DNA from: Parietaria judaica
Taxonomy: Eukaryota; Streptophyta; Magnoliopsida; Rosales; Urticaceae
Assembly (NCBI GenBank): GCA_954871525.1
Contig: OX940865.1
Coordinates: 27,760,420 to 27,824,419 of the forward strand
Length of the DNA: 64,000 nt
Direction: 5' to 3'
Shown here: piece after piece, positions 40,041-51,829 of the stretch
Layout of the letters: each line of letters starts with the position of its first letter
How positions within the stretch are numbered: the stretch's first letter is position 1
The notes under the pieces: model-generated
Database searches by the model: none
What the model saw: the letters and a program-made list of their open reading frames with translations, nothing else
What the model was told of the DNA's origin: nothing
Program-made: the position numbers and the translations under genes

Positions 40041-40913
40041 AGTTTCGAGGCTTTAAGCAAAACCCAAAACAAAATATCTCTCCATTTTTGTGACTCGGAT
40101 TCTCCCATCATAAAGCAGGTGTGTGACTCACTGAGTTGGTTTCTTGACGCATTTCTTCTTCAATTTTCTTTCTGCCATTTTTGTTTCTGGGTTTAGCTAC
40201 AAATAGAGCTCTTGATCCATCTGCTACAGAGTATAATAAGTGAAACCCTTTGATCTTAGTACAGTGTCGAATCATTTCTCTTCAGGTTTTTCCTCTTTAT
40301 ATATACATATATATACGTATATATAGATGATTTGGGTTGACTATTCAAGAAAGTTTGTATCTTTGAATGGTAGAAGAACTAGTTTTTATTCTTTTTGTTT
40401 CTGTTGTTTCATATGGATATATAGTTGCCTTCTGTGAAATCTTGAATGCTAGAAATTCGGGTGAAACCGGGACCGAGACCCGTTTTCTTTGCTCTTAGAT
40501 ACTCGGAAACCGGATTCATTTTTTCCTTGCTAGTTTTTCATGTGCTTTCAATAAATTGTTTTGTGCTAGATCTTGAATGGTAGAAATTCTAGGTGAAACC
40601 GGGCTCCGATACCCGGAAAGCGGATTCCCTTTCCTTTGTTTAATCTTGAATCATACAAAAAAACCACTCCCATTTTTTTTTCTTCTTTCATCGTATAATT
40701 GCTTTATGTGAAATCTTATTTCGTCGAAGAACGATGATTTGTGTGAACTATTGTAGCTAAGGATATTTTTTTCTTTGTATAGGTGATTTTTGTGTGAATT
40801 TCTCAAATCGTAGAAGAGATAGCCGTCGAAAAAAACCGATCCAGCCCATGTCGTAGAAGAGACCGGTCAGAAAAGATCGAGAAGGCTAGTGAGTAATTTG
40901 TACAGAAAAATCT
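40041..40913 (+). other. PP2C 5' leader, probably containing an intron
   Basis: A probable donor is 'cttcag/gttttt' near 40286 and a probable acceptor 'tttgtatag/gtg' near 40782. The putative intron contains a short degenerate tandem repeat: 40440-40525 and 40565-40640 share 'atcttgaatg.tagaaattc', 'ggtgaaaccggg' and 'cggaaa.cggatt'. Confidence 0.45.
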
Positions 40914-42704
40914 ATGGAGAATCAATCTTCAACGGTTACCGTACCGTATAGGATCCGCGGTTTGATCCGTGAGGATTCAGTAGGGAAAACCCAAGTTGAG
41001 TTCAACGGGCTCAAGCTAGTAGCGAACACGTCAACCTTATTCCCGAATCCGGTCAGCGAAACGTCACATATCGATGAGTTCATGTCCGATTCTCCGGCCA
41101 CGTGCACTAATACTATCTACAACGAGAGATTCTCGAGGCCTGTCTCGAAATCGCCAACTGAAATGGAAATCGACAAGTTTGAGATCACCGGAAACTACAG
41201 GCAAGACATAATTCAAGCCGAGGCGGGATTCGGGTCTCCGAGAAAGACACCGTATACGACGGCGAGCAGCTCTAACGGCTTCGAGTCAGGAGCTTCGCCG
41301 CTTTGGGGCTTCACGTCCATCTGTGGTCGGAGGCCAGAGATGGAGGATGATGTGGCGGTCATGCCGGGATTGTTCGAAATCCCGGTTGAGATGTTGAAAG
41401 ATGATTGCCAATCCTTCAATGGCGTGGATCAAATCTCAAGTCAATCTGCACATTTCTTTGGCGTCTATGATGGTCACGGTGGTAGCCAGGTATATATGCT
41501 TATAGTTACACCAATATAGTAATTTTATTATCAAGTAATTTCGGATAATTTTCATGTAGGAAATCTCTAATTACGTTATTTAATTGACGATGCAACAATT
41601 TTCTCATTACGTTGGGACGATTTCCGTGAAGAGTAATTTCACATTTAGGGGAAAATGATGTAAAAATGATGTGTTAAACTCGCAGTTATGTAATGGTATG
41701 AAAATCGAACGATAAATTCAAGGGACATAGTTGTAAATTACTCTATGTATAATTTTTTACTTAATATAGAGAATTTTTTTCATCCATTAGGTCGCTAATT
41801 ACTGTCGACAGCGAATGCATTCGGCCCTGGTGGAGGAGTTCAAAGAAACCGCAAAATCACGGTTGAAAGGTTCAAAAAATGGTTTGCCGGATTTGTGGTC
41901 CAAAGCCTTCTCGAATTGTTTCGCGAAAGTCGACGCCGAGGTCGGTAAAGCTTGTGTGGCTCCTGAAACCGTGGGCTCCACCGCGGTGATCGCCATTGTT
42001 TGTCGGTCTCACATCATAGTGGCCAACTGCGGCGACTCGAGAGCGGTTTTGTGCCGAGGAAAAACCCCGGTGGCTTTGTCAGTTGACCACAAAGTAACGC
42101 TTCTTCTTTTCTGTCGTTTCGAATTCCATTGTCGTGTTTGACGTTTGAAATTGACACTTGAGTGTTTCTTTGCAGCCTGACAGAACGGACGAGTATGAAA
42201 GAATCGAGGCTGCCGGAGGAAAGATTATACAGTGGAACGGCTCTCGCGTCTTTGGCGTTCTCGCAATGTCGAGGTCTATCGGTACGTGTAGCTTTGTTTT
42301 TTTACTCTCAAAATATGCCTGAAGTAGTTCAAAATCAAAGCTAATAATCTGTTTAAAATCGATCTTCAGGCGACAGATACCTGAAACCATGGATAATTCC
42401 TGACCCGGAAGTGAAGTTCATTTCCCGAGCTAAGGAAGATGAATGCCTCGTCATCGCCACCGATGGCTTATGGGACGTCATGACGAACGAAGAGGCTTGT
42501 GAGGTTGCTCGGAGACGGATCCTCGTGTGGTACAAGAAGCACGGTGACAGCGTGGCAGTGGAGCGGGGGAACACGTTGGATCTCGCTGCTCAAGCTGCGG
42601 CGGATTACCTCTCAAAGCTCGCCCTCCAAAAGGGGAGCAAAGACAATATCAGCGTGATAGTGGTGGACTTGAAAGCCGCGAGGAAGTTCAAGAAGAAAAC
42701 GTGA
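40914..42704 (+). CDS. Clade A protein phosphatase 2C, ABI1/ABI2 type
   Basis: Predicted abscisic-acid co-receptor phosphatase that inhibits SnRK2 kinases and is itself inhibited by ABA-bound PYR/PYL receptors, in nucleus and cytosol. Four coding exons keep phase: 40914-41489, 41791-42093, 42176-42281, 42370-42704; 439 aa. After a ~130-residue variable N-terminus the catalytic domain begins '[15 protein letters not shown]', the ABI1/ABI2 form. Metal-binding motifs are present: Glu144/Asp145, DGHGG (186-190), '[10 protein letters not shown]' and '[11 protein letters not shown]'. The Trp that reports ABA-bound receptor is present as Trp313 in '[12 protein letters not shown]'. Two ABREs lie upstream. 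It is tail-to-tail with the MAP kinase kinase gene, 1.4 kb away. Confidence 0.94.
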
Positions 42705-44132
42705 ACAACGGTTTCATTCGTTTTCCTCTTTGCGTTCCGGGATCCGCTTAATTTATTAAAAAGTGATTTGTTTGAACATGAAAATAAAAAATAAGTGAAA
42801 TTATGATGTTCAAATCACTTAAGTTTTTATGTTCTAAGCAAATCATGTTAATTGACCGAATTAACAAGATTCCGTTTCAGCCCTTCGATTTTTGAACCGG
42901 GCTAATTGTGATTAAAACGCTGATTATGTACACTGAATCTTTACCATATAAGTAATATTTAATTATTTGCTTTTATTTATTTCTTGAATAGTACTTACTA
43001 ATTCAATTATATGTAGATACAGACATTCATTTTTCTCATACTTGTATGATTATGATTTTAGTCTGATATAAGTTACAGAAGTTGTGCTTAATGTGTTATA
43101 ATTAGCAAAATGCCGGGACAGCGGACACGTTCGTTCGTCTCATCCCGTCGTGCAAGCTGTTATCCCGTAAGAGCAACAAAATCTCTAGTCTCGTTTCTTA
43201 ATTTTGATCTATATTAAAATATCATGATGGTTAACAACGTTAGAATACGAACACCAAAACAAACCCGAAAAGAAAAAGAAACCGACACAAAGACTTGTAC
43301 GTGGAAAAGGATTTAAAAAGAAAGCAAATTCTCGGTCCTCGAACACAACTTCCCTGAGAGAAATCATTTTAGGTATAGGTAAGATTCCAAGTTCATATTT
43401 CAAGACTGTAATAACATTTACAATTACCCGGCACAAAAAAAACGGAAACGTTTAATTGATTCTCGATCCGCAAAGCCTTAACCTAGTAATACAACAATCC
43501 GCGTCAATATAATTAATCACAGCTTCTTGTTATGCTGAAAATTGGAGCTCAATCCATGAGTTTTTAGATAATTTTAGCCTCTCATAATTCCAGTCTCGTT
43601 CTTCCGGAAACTCTACAAGAATAACACATAGATATGGTTAGCTTGAAACTGTTGAAAACCGGAACCCAACACGGTTTAACCTTAAACTTGACCGAGACAC
43701 CGGATAAGAATACACCGACAAACTGGCATTAGTCTTTTCCGTCAATATGTGAGAAAACGTACTTGATTTCAAATCCACACATAAATGTGATAGTGTATTA
43801 TATATTTGGGATATTTGCAGCAAAAATACTTAATATAGGTGAACCGTGAAAGTAGCGGCATATGGTACTCTCTTTTTTCACGGCGTATGTTCCCAATGTT
43901 GTCTAGTGTAAATTCCTAGGTACCCAATGGGTATACTTAAAGTACCTAACATTATTACTTTTGACAACATTAAGAATTTACTTTGCAACAAAAAATATAC
44001 ATATAAGTCACTTTCACATATCTTTGGGGTACTTTTGCCGCAAATATCTCCAATTTATATCACATTTATCTGTGGATTCTATATCAAGTATGTTTCTCAC
44101 ATGTTTAAAATCCATTAATACGGATACATATT
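42705..44132. repeat. Intergenic region between convergent PP2C and MKK genes, with an inverted-repeat element
   Basis: No gene. 43747-44102 is a foldback segment: left end ATGTGAGAAAACGTACTTGA pairs with right end 'tcaagtatgtttctcacat', and 'ccacacataaatgtga' pairs with 'tcacatttatctgtgg' just inside. Both arms then carry 'atatttgc.gcaaaa.tac'. No clear target-site duplication was found. Confidence 0.6.
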
Positions 44133-46969
44133 TCACTTACAAGTGAGATGCAATGTTGCGAGCGGAGATCCGACGTTGGTGAAATACGACGCAAGGTCGA
44201 TATCCAAGTCTTCATACATGGTGATGAATGGATGGTTCTAAAATTCACATTCAAAAAGCGGAATAGTGAGGTATTAATTAGTGAATTCGGATGACGAGAC
44301 ATATTTCGGAAGAAGTTTAGTTACCACGAGCTGATTAGCTGATTGTCTGTCCTTCCAATCTTTCTGTACACTGCAATGCAAATATTTACAAGGAAGACGT
44401 ATCGGTAAATCAACAAATCCGAGAGTATGAAGCTAATCAGGATAAAATATAAAACAAAACAAAAAATCACCCACTTAAAAAGTAGCTTAGAATGAAGCTT
44501 TGTAAAATTACAGCAGTTTACCCTCTTTACTAAAACATCTGCCGGTTTCCGTCGAAGGTTAAAGTTTGAACTATGCGCGATGCACGTTCTACTGGTGTGA
44601 GGACACAACAATTTTAAGTAAACGCAAACTTAATGAAGCTTAACATGATTTTAACTTTGCCGAGATCGCCGGATATTGATACAAAAAAAAAAGTTAATGG
44701 GGCAAATTGAGATGACGTGACAAGTTCAAAGGGCAAAGAGATACAAAAAGAAATTATGAGGGAAATTAAGACAATACTACAAGTTTAAAGAGAAAAGTTT
44801 GTAATAATAACTCCAATGTAAAACAATGAGCTCAAATACTCAGTTTTCAATTAAATATTGAGAATTTAAGATATGTATTTGTTCAATGTATTAGAATCAT
44901 CAATTCTTTCAAGTTACGCTCAAATCAAAATAACTATTTACCATGCAGAAATAAATGAGCAGAACTCCGGAGAAAACTGGTCGGACGGTGCAGAAGGCGC
45001 CGGTTCATTATCTATGGCTTCCATGAGCTCGAAAAAGTTGACCCATCCTGCATTTTCCTCTGGAGGGCTATATGGGAATTTCCCGATGGCTAGCTCGAGC
45101 AAAACCAGTCCCAAACTCCAGATGTCACTTTTGTATCCATATGCTGCTCCGGTAATTCTCTCCGGCTGCAAATCGATCAAATAGATGCAAGCAAAATCTG
45201 TAACGGAATGACCTTCTATAAACTACTTTATACTTAATGTTATCATAAATTAAAAGTGCTTGTCGTTGATGAAAAATTACGAATACTATTACAACTTTTT
45301 ATGCATATTTACATTTACTTTTAACGCGGAGATATAAGAAATTAAGTAAAAAAAGAAGTTCAAAGAGGGCTACTCACAGACATATAGTTGTATGTGCCCA
45401 GAAATGTATTTGCTTGACCAGACGTACTCTCCATGATCGCACTCACACCGAAGTCAGTTATCTTCACTTCTCCTCGATGGTTGATAAGCAAGTTCGACGG
45501 TTTTAAATCTCTGTGAATAATGTGTTTTTCATGATGAAGATACATCAGACCTTTGAGAACCTACAGAAATGAGTAAATACAAAAAGAATATATAGTTATA
45601 AACTGATATCCTTCAAGCTGCAAAGGTTTGACAGACATGTGATTTACTCAAAAGTTAAAACTTACCTGCTTACATATGGCTGCGAGATACGGTTCTGGAA
45701 CTGATTTTACGTTTTTCAGAAAATCGGCTAAGGACCCACCGTCCATGTACTCTAAGATGATGGAAATCGCACCATTGTCGTAAAATGACTGGTAACAAAC
45801 GACTATATATGGGCACTGTGATGATTGGTTGATTTTCAACTCCTGAGCAATCTGCTTCCGATAGGACTCTTCAATGTTCATCTGTATTACCTATATAAAT
45901 ACGAACACCATGTTGGATTAGTACATTTAATGCCAATCTAATTAAAGTAATAGACAAAGTTCTACAACTAAACATGGAAGGAATCAAAGTGTCATATCGT
46001 TCGAAAGATACCTTGAGTGCAAAAAACTGGCCGGTCCACTTGTGCCGTACCAATTGCACGGTTCCACCATTGCCTTTTCCAATGACTTTAATGGTGTCCA
46101 CGTCCGCCAAACTCATCTGATCGTCCGTCGGCTGAATCGGAGGCGGCTGCACAATCGAGACCAAAATGCAAACGCCTTTAATAATACTGTTCAAACATTT
46201 CATACAGAGTACAATCGTTTGTAGCACAAGAGGGCAAATAAAGCCATAGAAGTGAAACATCGAAATTCCGAATCGAAAGAAAAATCAAACTCCTCCCAAA
46301 TTGAAGATCAAAGAGACCAAAATGAAAATGCCTTTCAAATCGAAGCTCTTCCATTTCAGCACAGGAAAGCAAATGAAGCCATAGAAGTGAAAAGTCAAAG
46401 CTCCAAAAACAAATTTCCTATGATATACAAACCTTTCCTATATCTATCTATCTATGTGTTAGTCTCTGTATACAAACCAAAATGCAAAATGCCTTTTCAA
46501 TTTCATATAGAATTTCAAAATTCTCATATCATTCCTTGCTTCAAACATTCCATTTCAGCACAAACGAGCTAAGAAAGCCACAGAAGCGAAAAGTCAAAGC
46601 TACAAATCCAAATCTCCTACAGAATTACAAACCTTCCTTATATCTATCTATCTATATACATACATATATGTGTGTGTGTGTGTGTGTAAGTGTGTATATC
46701 TTACCACTTCCACTTCACTCTGCGAGACAATCCGAACTCCATCCCTGTTCACGAGCAGATCTCCATCCACGAACGTCCCGCTCTCAGTCCTGCCACAATT
46801 CACACACATATACATACACATACACACACACAAATACATACACATACACATATACGTATACACATCGAGACGGAGAGAGAGAGAGAGAGAATTACAGGAA
46901 TTTGGCGAAGGAAACCTCGTCGCGAGGAACGGAGAGCTTGAGGCTCGGAGCTAAGCTTCCCTTCTTCAT
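44133..46969 (-). CDS. MKK2: MAP kinase kinase, MKK1/MKK2 group
   Basis: Dual-specificity kinase that phosphorylates MAPKs such as MPK4 in stress and immune signalling (family knowledge). On the minus strand, eight exons keep phase: 46969-46896, 46789-46705, 46146-46012, 45890-45666, 45560-45378, 45165-44942, 44370-44325, 44237-44133; 358 aa, close to the usual ~360. The N-terminus '[20 protein letters not shown]' is typical of group A MKKs. Kinase landmarks: '[12 protein letters not shown]' (75-86), Lys98, HRDLKPSN with Asp191, DFG Asp209. The plant MKK activation motif S/T-x5-S/T is Thr219-x5-Thr225. The C-terminus reads 'NVGSPLATL' plus six extra residues. Intron 1 and the leader hold GT/CA, GA and CTT microsatellites, the last in the 5' leader. 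Its neighbours match those of Arabidopsis MKK2 on one side and MKK1 on the other. Confidence 0.94.
46147..46704 (-). repeat. MKK intron with a three-copy degenerate tandem repeat
   Basis: Blocks at about 46161-46262, 46318-46412 and 46477-46602 share 'aaaatgc..ac/tgcctttt', 'catttcagcaca', 'gaagccatagaagtgaaa' and 'agtcaaagctcc'. Copies 2 and 3 are each followed by the pyrimidine-rich 'cctatatctatctatctatg' run. The intron grew by local duplication. Confidence 0.6.
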
Positions 46970-48150
46970 GGTTTCTCTCTCTCTCTAGAATCTGCAGAAG
47001 AAGAAGAACAAGAAGAAGAAGAAGAAAAGTAGCCAGAATTGAGATTATTAAAAGGCAATAATATTTAACTATTTAATTAATTAATAATTATAATACACTC
47101 TCAAAATACCAGTCACGTTGTTGAGAAGAAACCACGAAGAAGATGGTCAATTTTATATAATTATAATTAACTATTACTTGTACTATAATTTCTTTTCAGT
47201 AATTGCCATTATTGCCCTTTAATACTACATGGTTGAGTAGTTTGCGGCTTAATTTTAATTTATTTTCCAGAATACCCCCTATGCTTCTAAAAAAAAGTAT
47301 AGAAAATCGACGTAAAATTTTATTTGTGAAACAAGTTTAATATACAACATTATAAAACTATTGCGAAAAATTAATAGTTATACTATTTTGAACCATTAAG
47401 ATGAAAGTCTTGAATAACTTTTTTTGGTAAAACATAAGCTCAAATCTCTTAAATGAACTTGAATCTCAACTAGATTGGCATTTAGAAAAAAGAATTTAAA
47501 GTGAAATATATCATATTTTACATATAAAAAAATGTCCGGACCTAAAGTTTTCTTTCATATATTATATCATCATTAACAAACAAAAAACAAAGTCATATTT
47601 AGTTGACACTAATAATGAGGGAAATCTAATACAGTCTCACAAATTGATAAAAATAAAATAAAAGAAATACTGTCAAACAGGTCATGTCCTTTGTAAAAAT
47701 TAATACTTTTTTTTTATATAATTTATAAGGCCCGGCCTTTTTTAAAGAAAAAAAAAACTAGGAGGTAATGGGGGTCAAAAATAAAACTCAAAGGGTAAAT
47801 TGCAACAAGATGCAAAGTTGAGGGGCCATTACTCATCTCTTTCCTAATATGTTTACTTTTCAAGTCTTAGTCAACGCAGTGTGTCCAGCTCTTCGAAAAT
47901 GAAATATTTTTTGGAAGTGCTTTTAGAGACTCGTTTATAATATTATAAATGATTAATAAATGTTATTATAATTATGTTGATGGACAGATATAGTTGGGAA
48001 TCTAATAATTTGTTGAGGAAAATAAAATAAAAAACAGTATTTTATTTTGCGGGACATGTTTCTTTCTTTAAATAATTGGACACTAACTAATTATGGTGAG
48101 ATGCGTAGTACATGTACATTGATAGCATAGGATAATGTTAATATTAATAA
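46970..48150. other. Intergenic, MKK promoter side
   Basis: 46970-47030 is the MKK 5' leader (CT/CTT-rich on the coding strand). The rest is AT-rich with no recognised gene. Confidence 0.5.
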
Positions 48151-49142
48151 GGGTAAACTGCGGCTAATGTACCCAATGTTTGATTTTCTGTGGATTATGT
48201 ACCTAATGTTTATTTTTGGCGGCTAATGTAGCCAATGTTTGATCCGTTAGATATTTTCGTGTTTTCCGTCAGTTGACCATTAGAGACCTATCCTCCTCTA
48301 TATGCACACTTTTTGTATTTTTGACATAACTCACTCATTTTTTTATCCAAATTTTATGCACAACCTATGGTTGGAAAGATAAGAGATAGATCTACAACTT
48401 TGGTGCTTTAAGTTTTGTAAAAAAAGTTTTTGAAAAATATGAAATTTTAATTACTACATAAAACTGGACATTATTGCTATGCAAAATATTTGTTTCGAGC
48501 AAATTTTAATATACTTAATGATTTTTTATGATGAAACGTAAAACTAAAAAGTTGTACATAAATTTTTTATCTTTCTAAAGAGTGTTTATTTATAAATTTT
48601 AGACAAAACTGAGTGAGTTATGCCAAAAATATGAAAGATTATTTCACATCACATCTTTCATATTTTTGGCATAACTCGCTCATTTGTTGTCCAAAATTTA
48701 TAAATAAACACCCGTTAGAAAGCTAAAATATTTATCTATAAATTTTTTACTTTTAAGTTTCATCTCAAAAAATCACTAAGTATGTTAAAATTTGCTCGAA
48801 ACAAATATTTTGCATTAAACTAATGTCCAATTGTACGCTGTATTTGAAATTTCTTATTTTTCTAGAACTTATTTTATAAAACTTAAAACATAAAAGTTGT
48901 AGATCTATCTCTTATCTTTCCAACCATAAGTCGTGCATAAAATATGGACAAAAATTGAGTGAGTTATGTCAAAAATACAAAAAGTGTACATATAGAGGAG
49001 TATAATTCACTAACGGTCAACTGACGGAAAACACGAAAATATCTAACAAATTAAAAATTGAGTACATTAGCCGCCGAAAATAAACATTAGATACATAATT
49101 CGCAGAATATCAAACATTGGGTACATTAGCCACAGTTTACCC
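48151..49142. mobile_element. Non-autonomous Mutator-like hairpin element with 9-bp target-site duplication
   Basis: The 992-bp element starts GGGTAAACTGCGGCTAATGT and ends with its near-complement 'acattagccacagtttaccc'. An exact 9-bp direct repeat TATTAATAA flanks it (48142-48150 and 49143-49151), the length typical of Mutator superfamily insertions. Almost the whole element is an inverted repeat: left and right arms of about 490 bp mirror each other around 48645, so a transcript would fold into a long hairpin. There is no coding capacity. A half copy is at 14631-15113. Confidence 0.9.
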
Positions 49143-49151
49143 TATTAATAA

Positions 49152-51829
49152 TAATAACACCAAAACAATCTATTTTGAAATGTTTGATACATCAATTAAT
49201 TTATTTTGAAATGTTATATAATTTTTAGTTAAGTAAATTGCATTTATACACCTTTTACTTCCTACATGATCTAGCGTTTCCCTTTATAAAGAAAGTAAAA
49301 AAACCTGTGATTAATGGTAAAATCCATCCACGATGTGTTTTTTTACTATATTTTGGATGATAAATAATGGAATTCATAACTGTCTCGATGGTATTTTTTT
49401 TAGTGTCGGATGAATTTTGGTTTTTCTAAAAGAAATCCAATGTATCTTTAAAAATAACTAAATAACCCTCAAGTATATTTTAGTTTAATTTTATAATTTC
49501 TGGTTATAGTCCCTTATTCCTAATTTTAATTTTGTTTCATATACTTAATAGTTTTATTCTTTATCAAAAATATATTATAATTTCCAAAAGGCCAAAATAA
49601 ATCATCAAGCATAAAAAGAGTTGTCATATATTCAAGTATAAATAATTTTATTTACACGTTTTGTCACATTTATGGTTTCCTTTATTTTGATTTACCATTT
49701 ATAGAAATGGCCAATATTCACATTAATATTTATTGATTATTTCGAAAGCAAAACCTTTGTCATGATGATGAGTAAAGACAAGAATTCCGCATACCACAAA
49801 CGAATAGTCAAAAAAAAGAAGGAAAAAAAAACAACAACTTAAAAGTATAATTGACATGGGTGGCCCCTTTGTTATGAGATATGCGTGAATTTAACCATTT
49901 TGTTCTAAAAAAAGCAAAAGTGACCATTTTATTACATGTACACATTGACCCCTCATTTTTACAAATCCGTTAAATTTGTTCCGCACCAAAAAGGGCCATT
50001 TTCACTATTTATAAAATGGAGAAGCCAATCCCGTACATCCCAAAATGAAAGAGCTATATTAGTAGAGTAATTTTTACTCTTTGTAAAATGAAAAGGCCAT
50101 ATGATATCGGTACACCCTATAAAATAGAACGGATGTAATGGAAGTGTCATCTGTTATTACTAGAATGGAAGGACCAAATCCGCACATCTCCAAAACGGAA
50201 GAGTTGTAAGGGGACAGCCTCGTGATTTATAAAATAAAAAAAAAAAGTCTAAATTCGTACATTTCTCATAGAACAAGGGCCAAGAGAGCCAATAAAGTAA
50301 AAATTAATTTAATAGTTTTCTACATCTCTTGGCAATCTTGGAAACCACTCGTTGATAAAAAGGCCAAAATCAGAATCCAAATGATGACTCAAACCCAATA
50401 AATTGAAACCAACACTTTAGCTATTAATAGGATTCGTTTTAGTTTTTATCTTATCCACTCCATGAAAAATCAGTCCGTACGGTCTCATTTGGAAGTGTTC
50501 ACTGCTCATTAAATAATGTGTGTTTTTTTATTATAAATATGAAACATTCATGTCTCTTCATTAGGAACATGAAACCAAGTTATTAAATTTCTCGAATATC
50601 AATCGGCATGTCCATCGAATTTTTTTTCTTCGAGAATATGCGAAACGATATATCCATCGGCATACCCATCAATTTACCTATCGAGGTACCCATCGACAAG
50701 CGATATATCCGTAAAATAAAAAGTGCAAAACGACATCGGCAAGCGGCATTTAAAACCTTGCCTGAAGGCTGAAACAACCGGTTTCATCCGAATCCGGCTA
50801 AAGAAAAATAAAATAAATTATTCTAAATAAAATTTAATTTTTCATTTTTTTACATGCCTTAATATGTCTGTCATATATCAAATCTAGTCACGTTACATTT
50901 ACAAGTAAGCCAAGAACACATAAGGTAATTAAAGAACCTTAATCTTAAAATTACTATGGGAAGATACTAGTGGGGAGTGGCGGAAACAGGATATCGAAAT
51001 AGGGGGGGCCAAAAAAAATTCAATAACACATAAATACAGATTTACAATTTTTTGTATTATATTTTATATTTGATAAAATACAAATTTACAATTTTTTGTA
51101 TTATATTTTATATTTGTTGTTATCGTAGTGTTTTAGCTTTGTATACATATACAAATAAATTATTTGTCATTTTTATTTGTTTTTAAACCATCTAATGTTT
51201 AAGAATTTGCAAATAAAACACTATCCTTAAATTAATTTTTACGGATTTATTCGAGGAATTTGAGGATTTTTTTTATTTGATACATAAAAAGACATTGTAT
51301 TAAATATACTCTATAGTGAATATATATATATATATATATATAAATTAAGTCAAAAGGCAAGTCTTATGGACTTTTGTATAATAACCTTAAAATGTAAGGG
51401 TAATTGTGTAAATTAAAAATATATTAGTGAAAGCTGAAAAGCAAAGCAGCCTATGTCTTTTGTAATAATTTAAAATATTGAAGGGCAATATAATAATCTC
51501 ATTGTTATAATATGTTCAATGAGAAGAGAACGAAGCTCTGTTGATCGTCTTCGTCGGAATGAATCGTTAATGTTGAAAACACCAAAAGAGAGAGTTAGTT
51601 TATGAAAAATGTGTAAAAACAGTAAGGTTAGATAGGGAATATGATAAGAGTCGCCGGAGAGCCGAACTCCACTAACACCGGTAAACTCCGGGGGGCCACG
51701 GCCACCCTAGCATTGGCCGTGGAAGATACAATATGTGAATCAAAATTCCAGTGGAACTTGTATATTGTAATATACACACACATATATATATATATATATA
51801 TTTCTATATATGATATTTCCTTGAAGATT
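49152..51829. repeat. Intergenic region with a degenerate minisatellite
   Basis: No gene. 49985-50290 has about four degenerate ~75-80-bp units, each with 'aaaatggaa.agcca', 'cgtacatc.c' and 'aaaat.gaagag.t'. 51030-51115 has a perfect short direct repeat of 'aatttacaattttttgtatt' with its following AT-rich bases. 51316-51341 is a TA run. 50983-51020 ('gtggcggaaacagg', then 'aggggggggcca'-like) resembles the edge of a dispersed element, but I could not find its partner end. Confidence 0.5.

Noticed and set aside
46640..46990. Overlapping frames rich in His, Thr, Tyr or Cys, Met, Tyr
   Set aside because: Translations of CA/GT, GA and TATC microsatellites in the first MKK intron and leader.
50983..51715. 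Possible transposon between a 'gtggcggaaacagg' edge and a 'ggggggccacggcc' edge
   Set aside because: The ends do not form a matching inverted repeat and no target-site duplication was visible.
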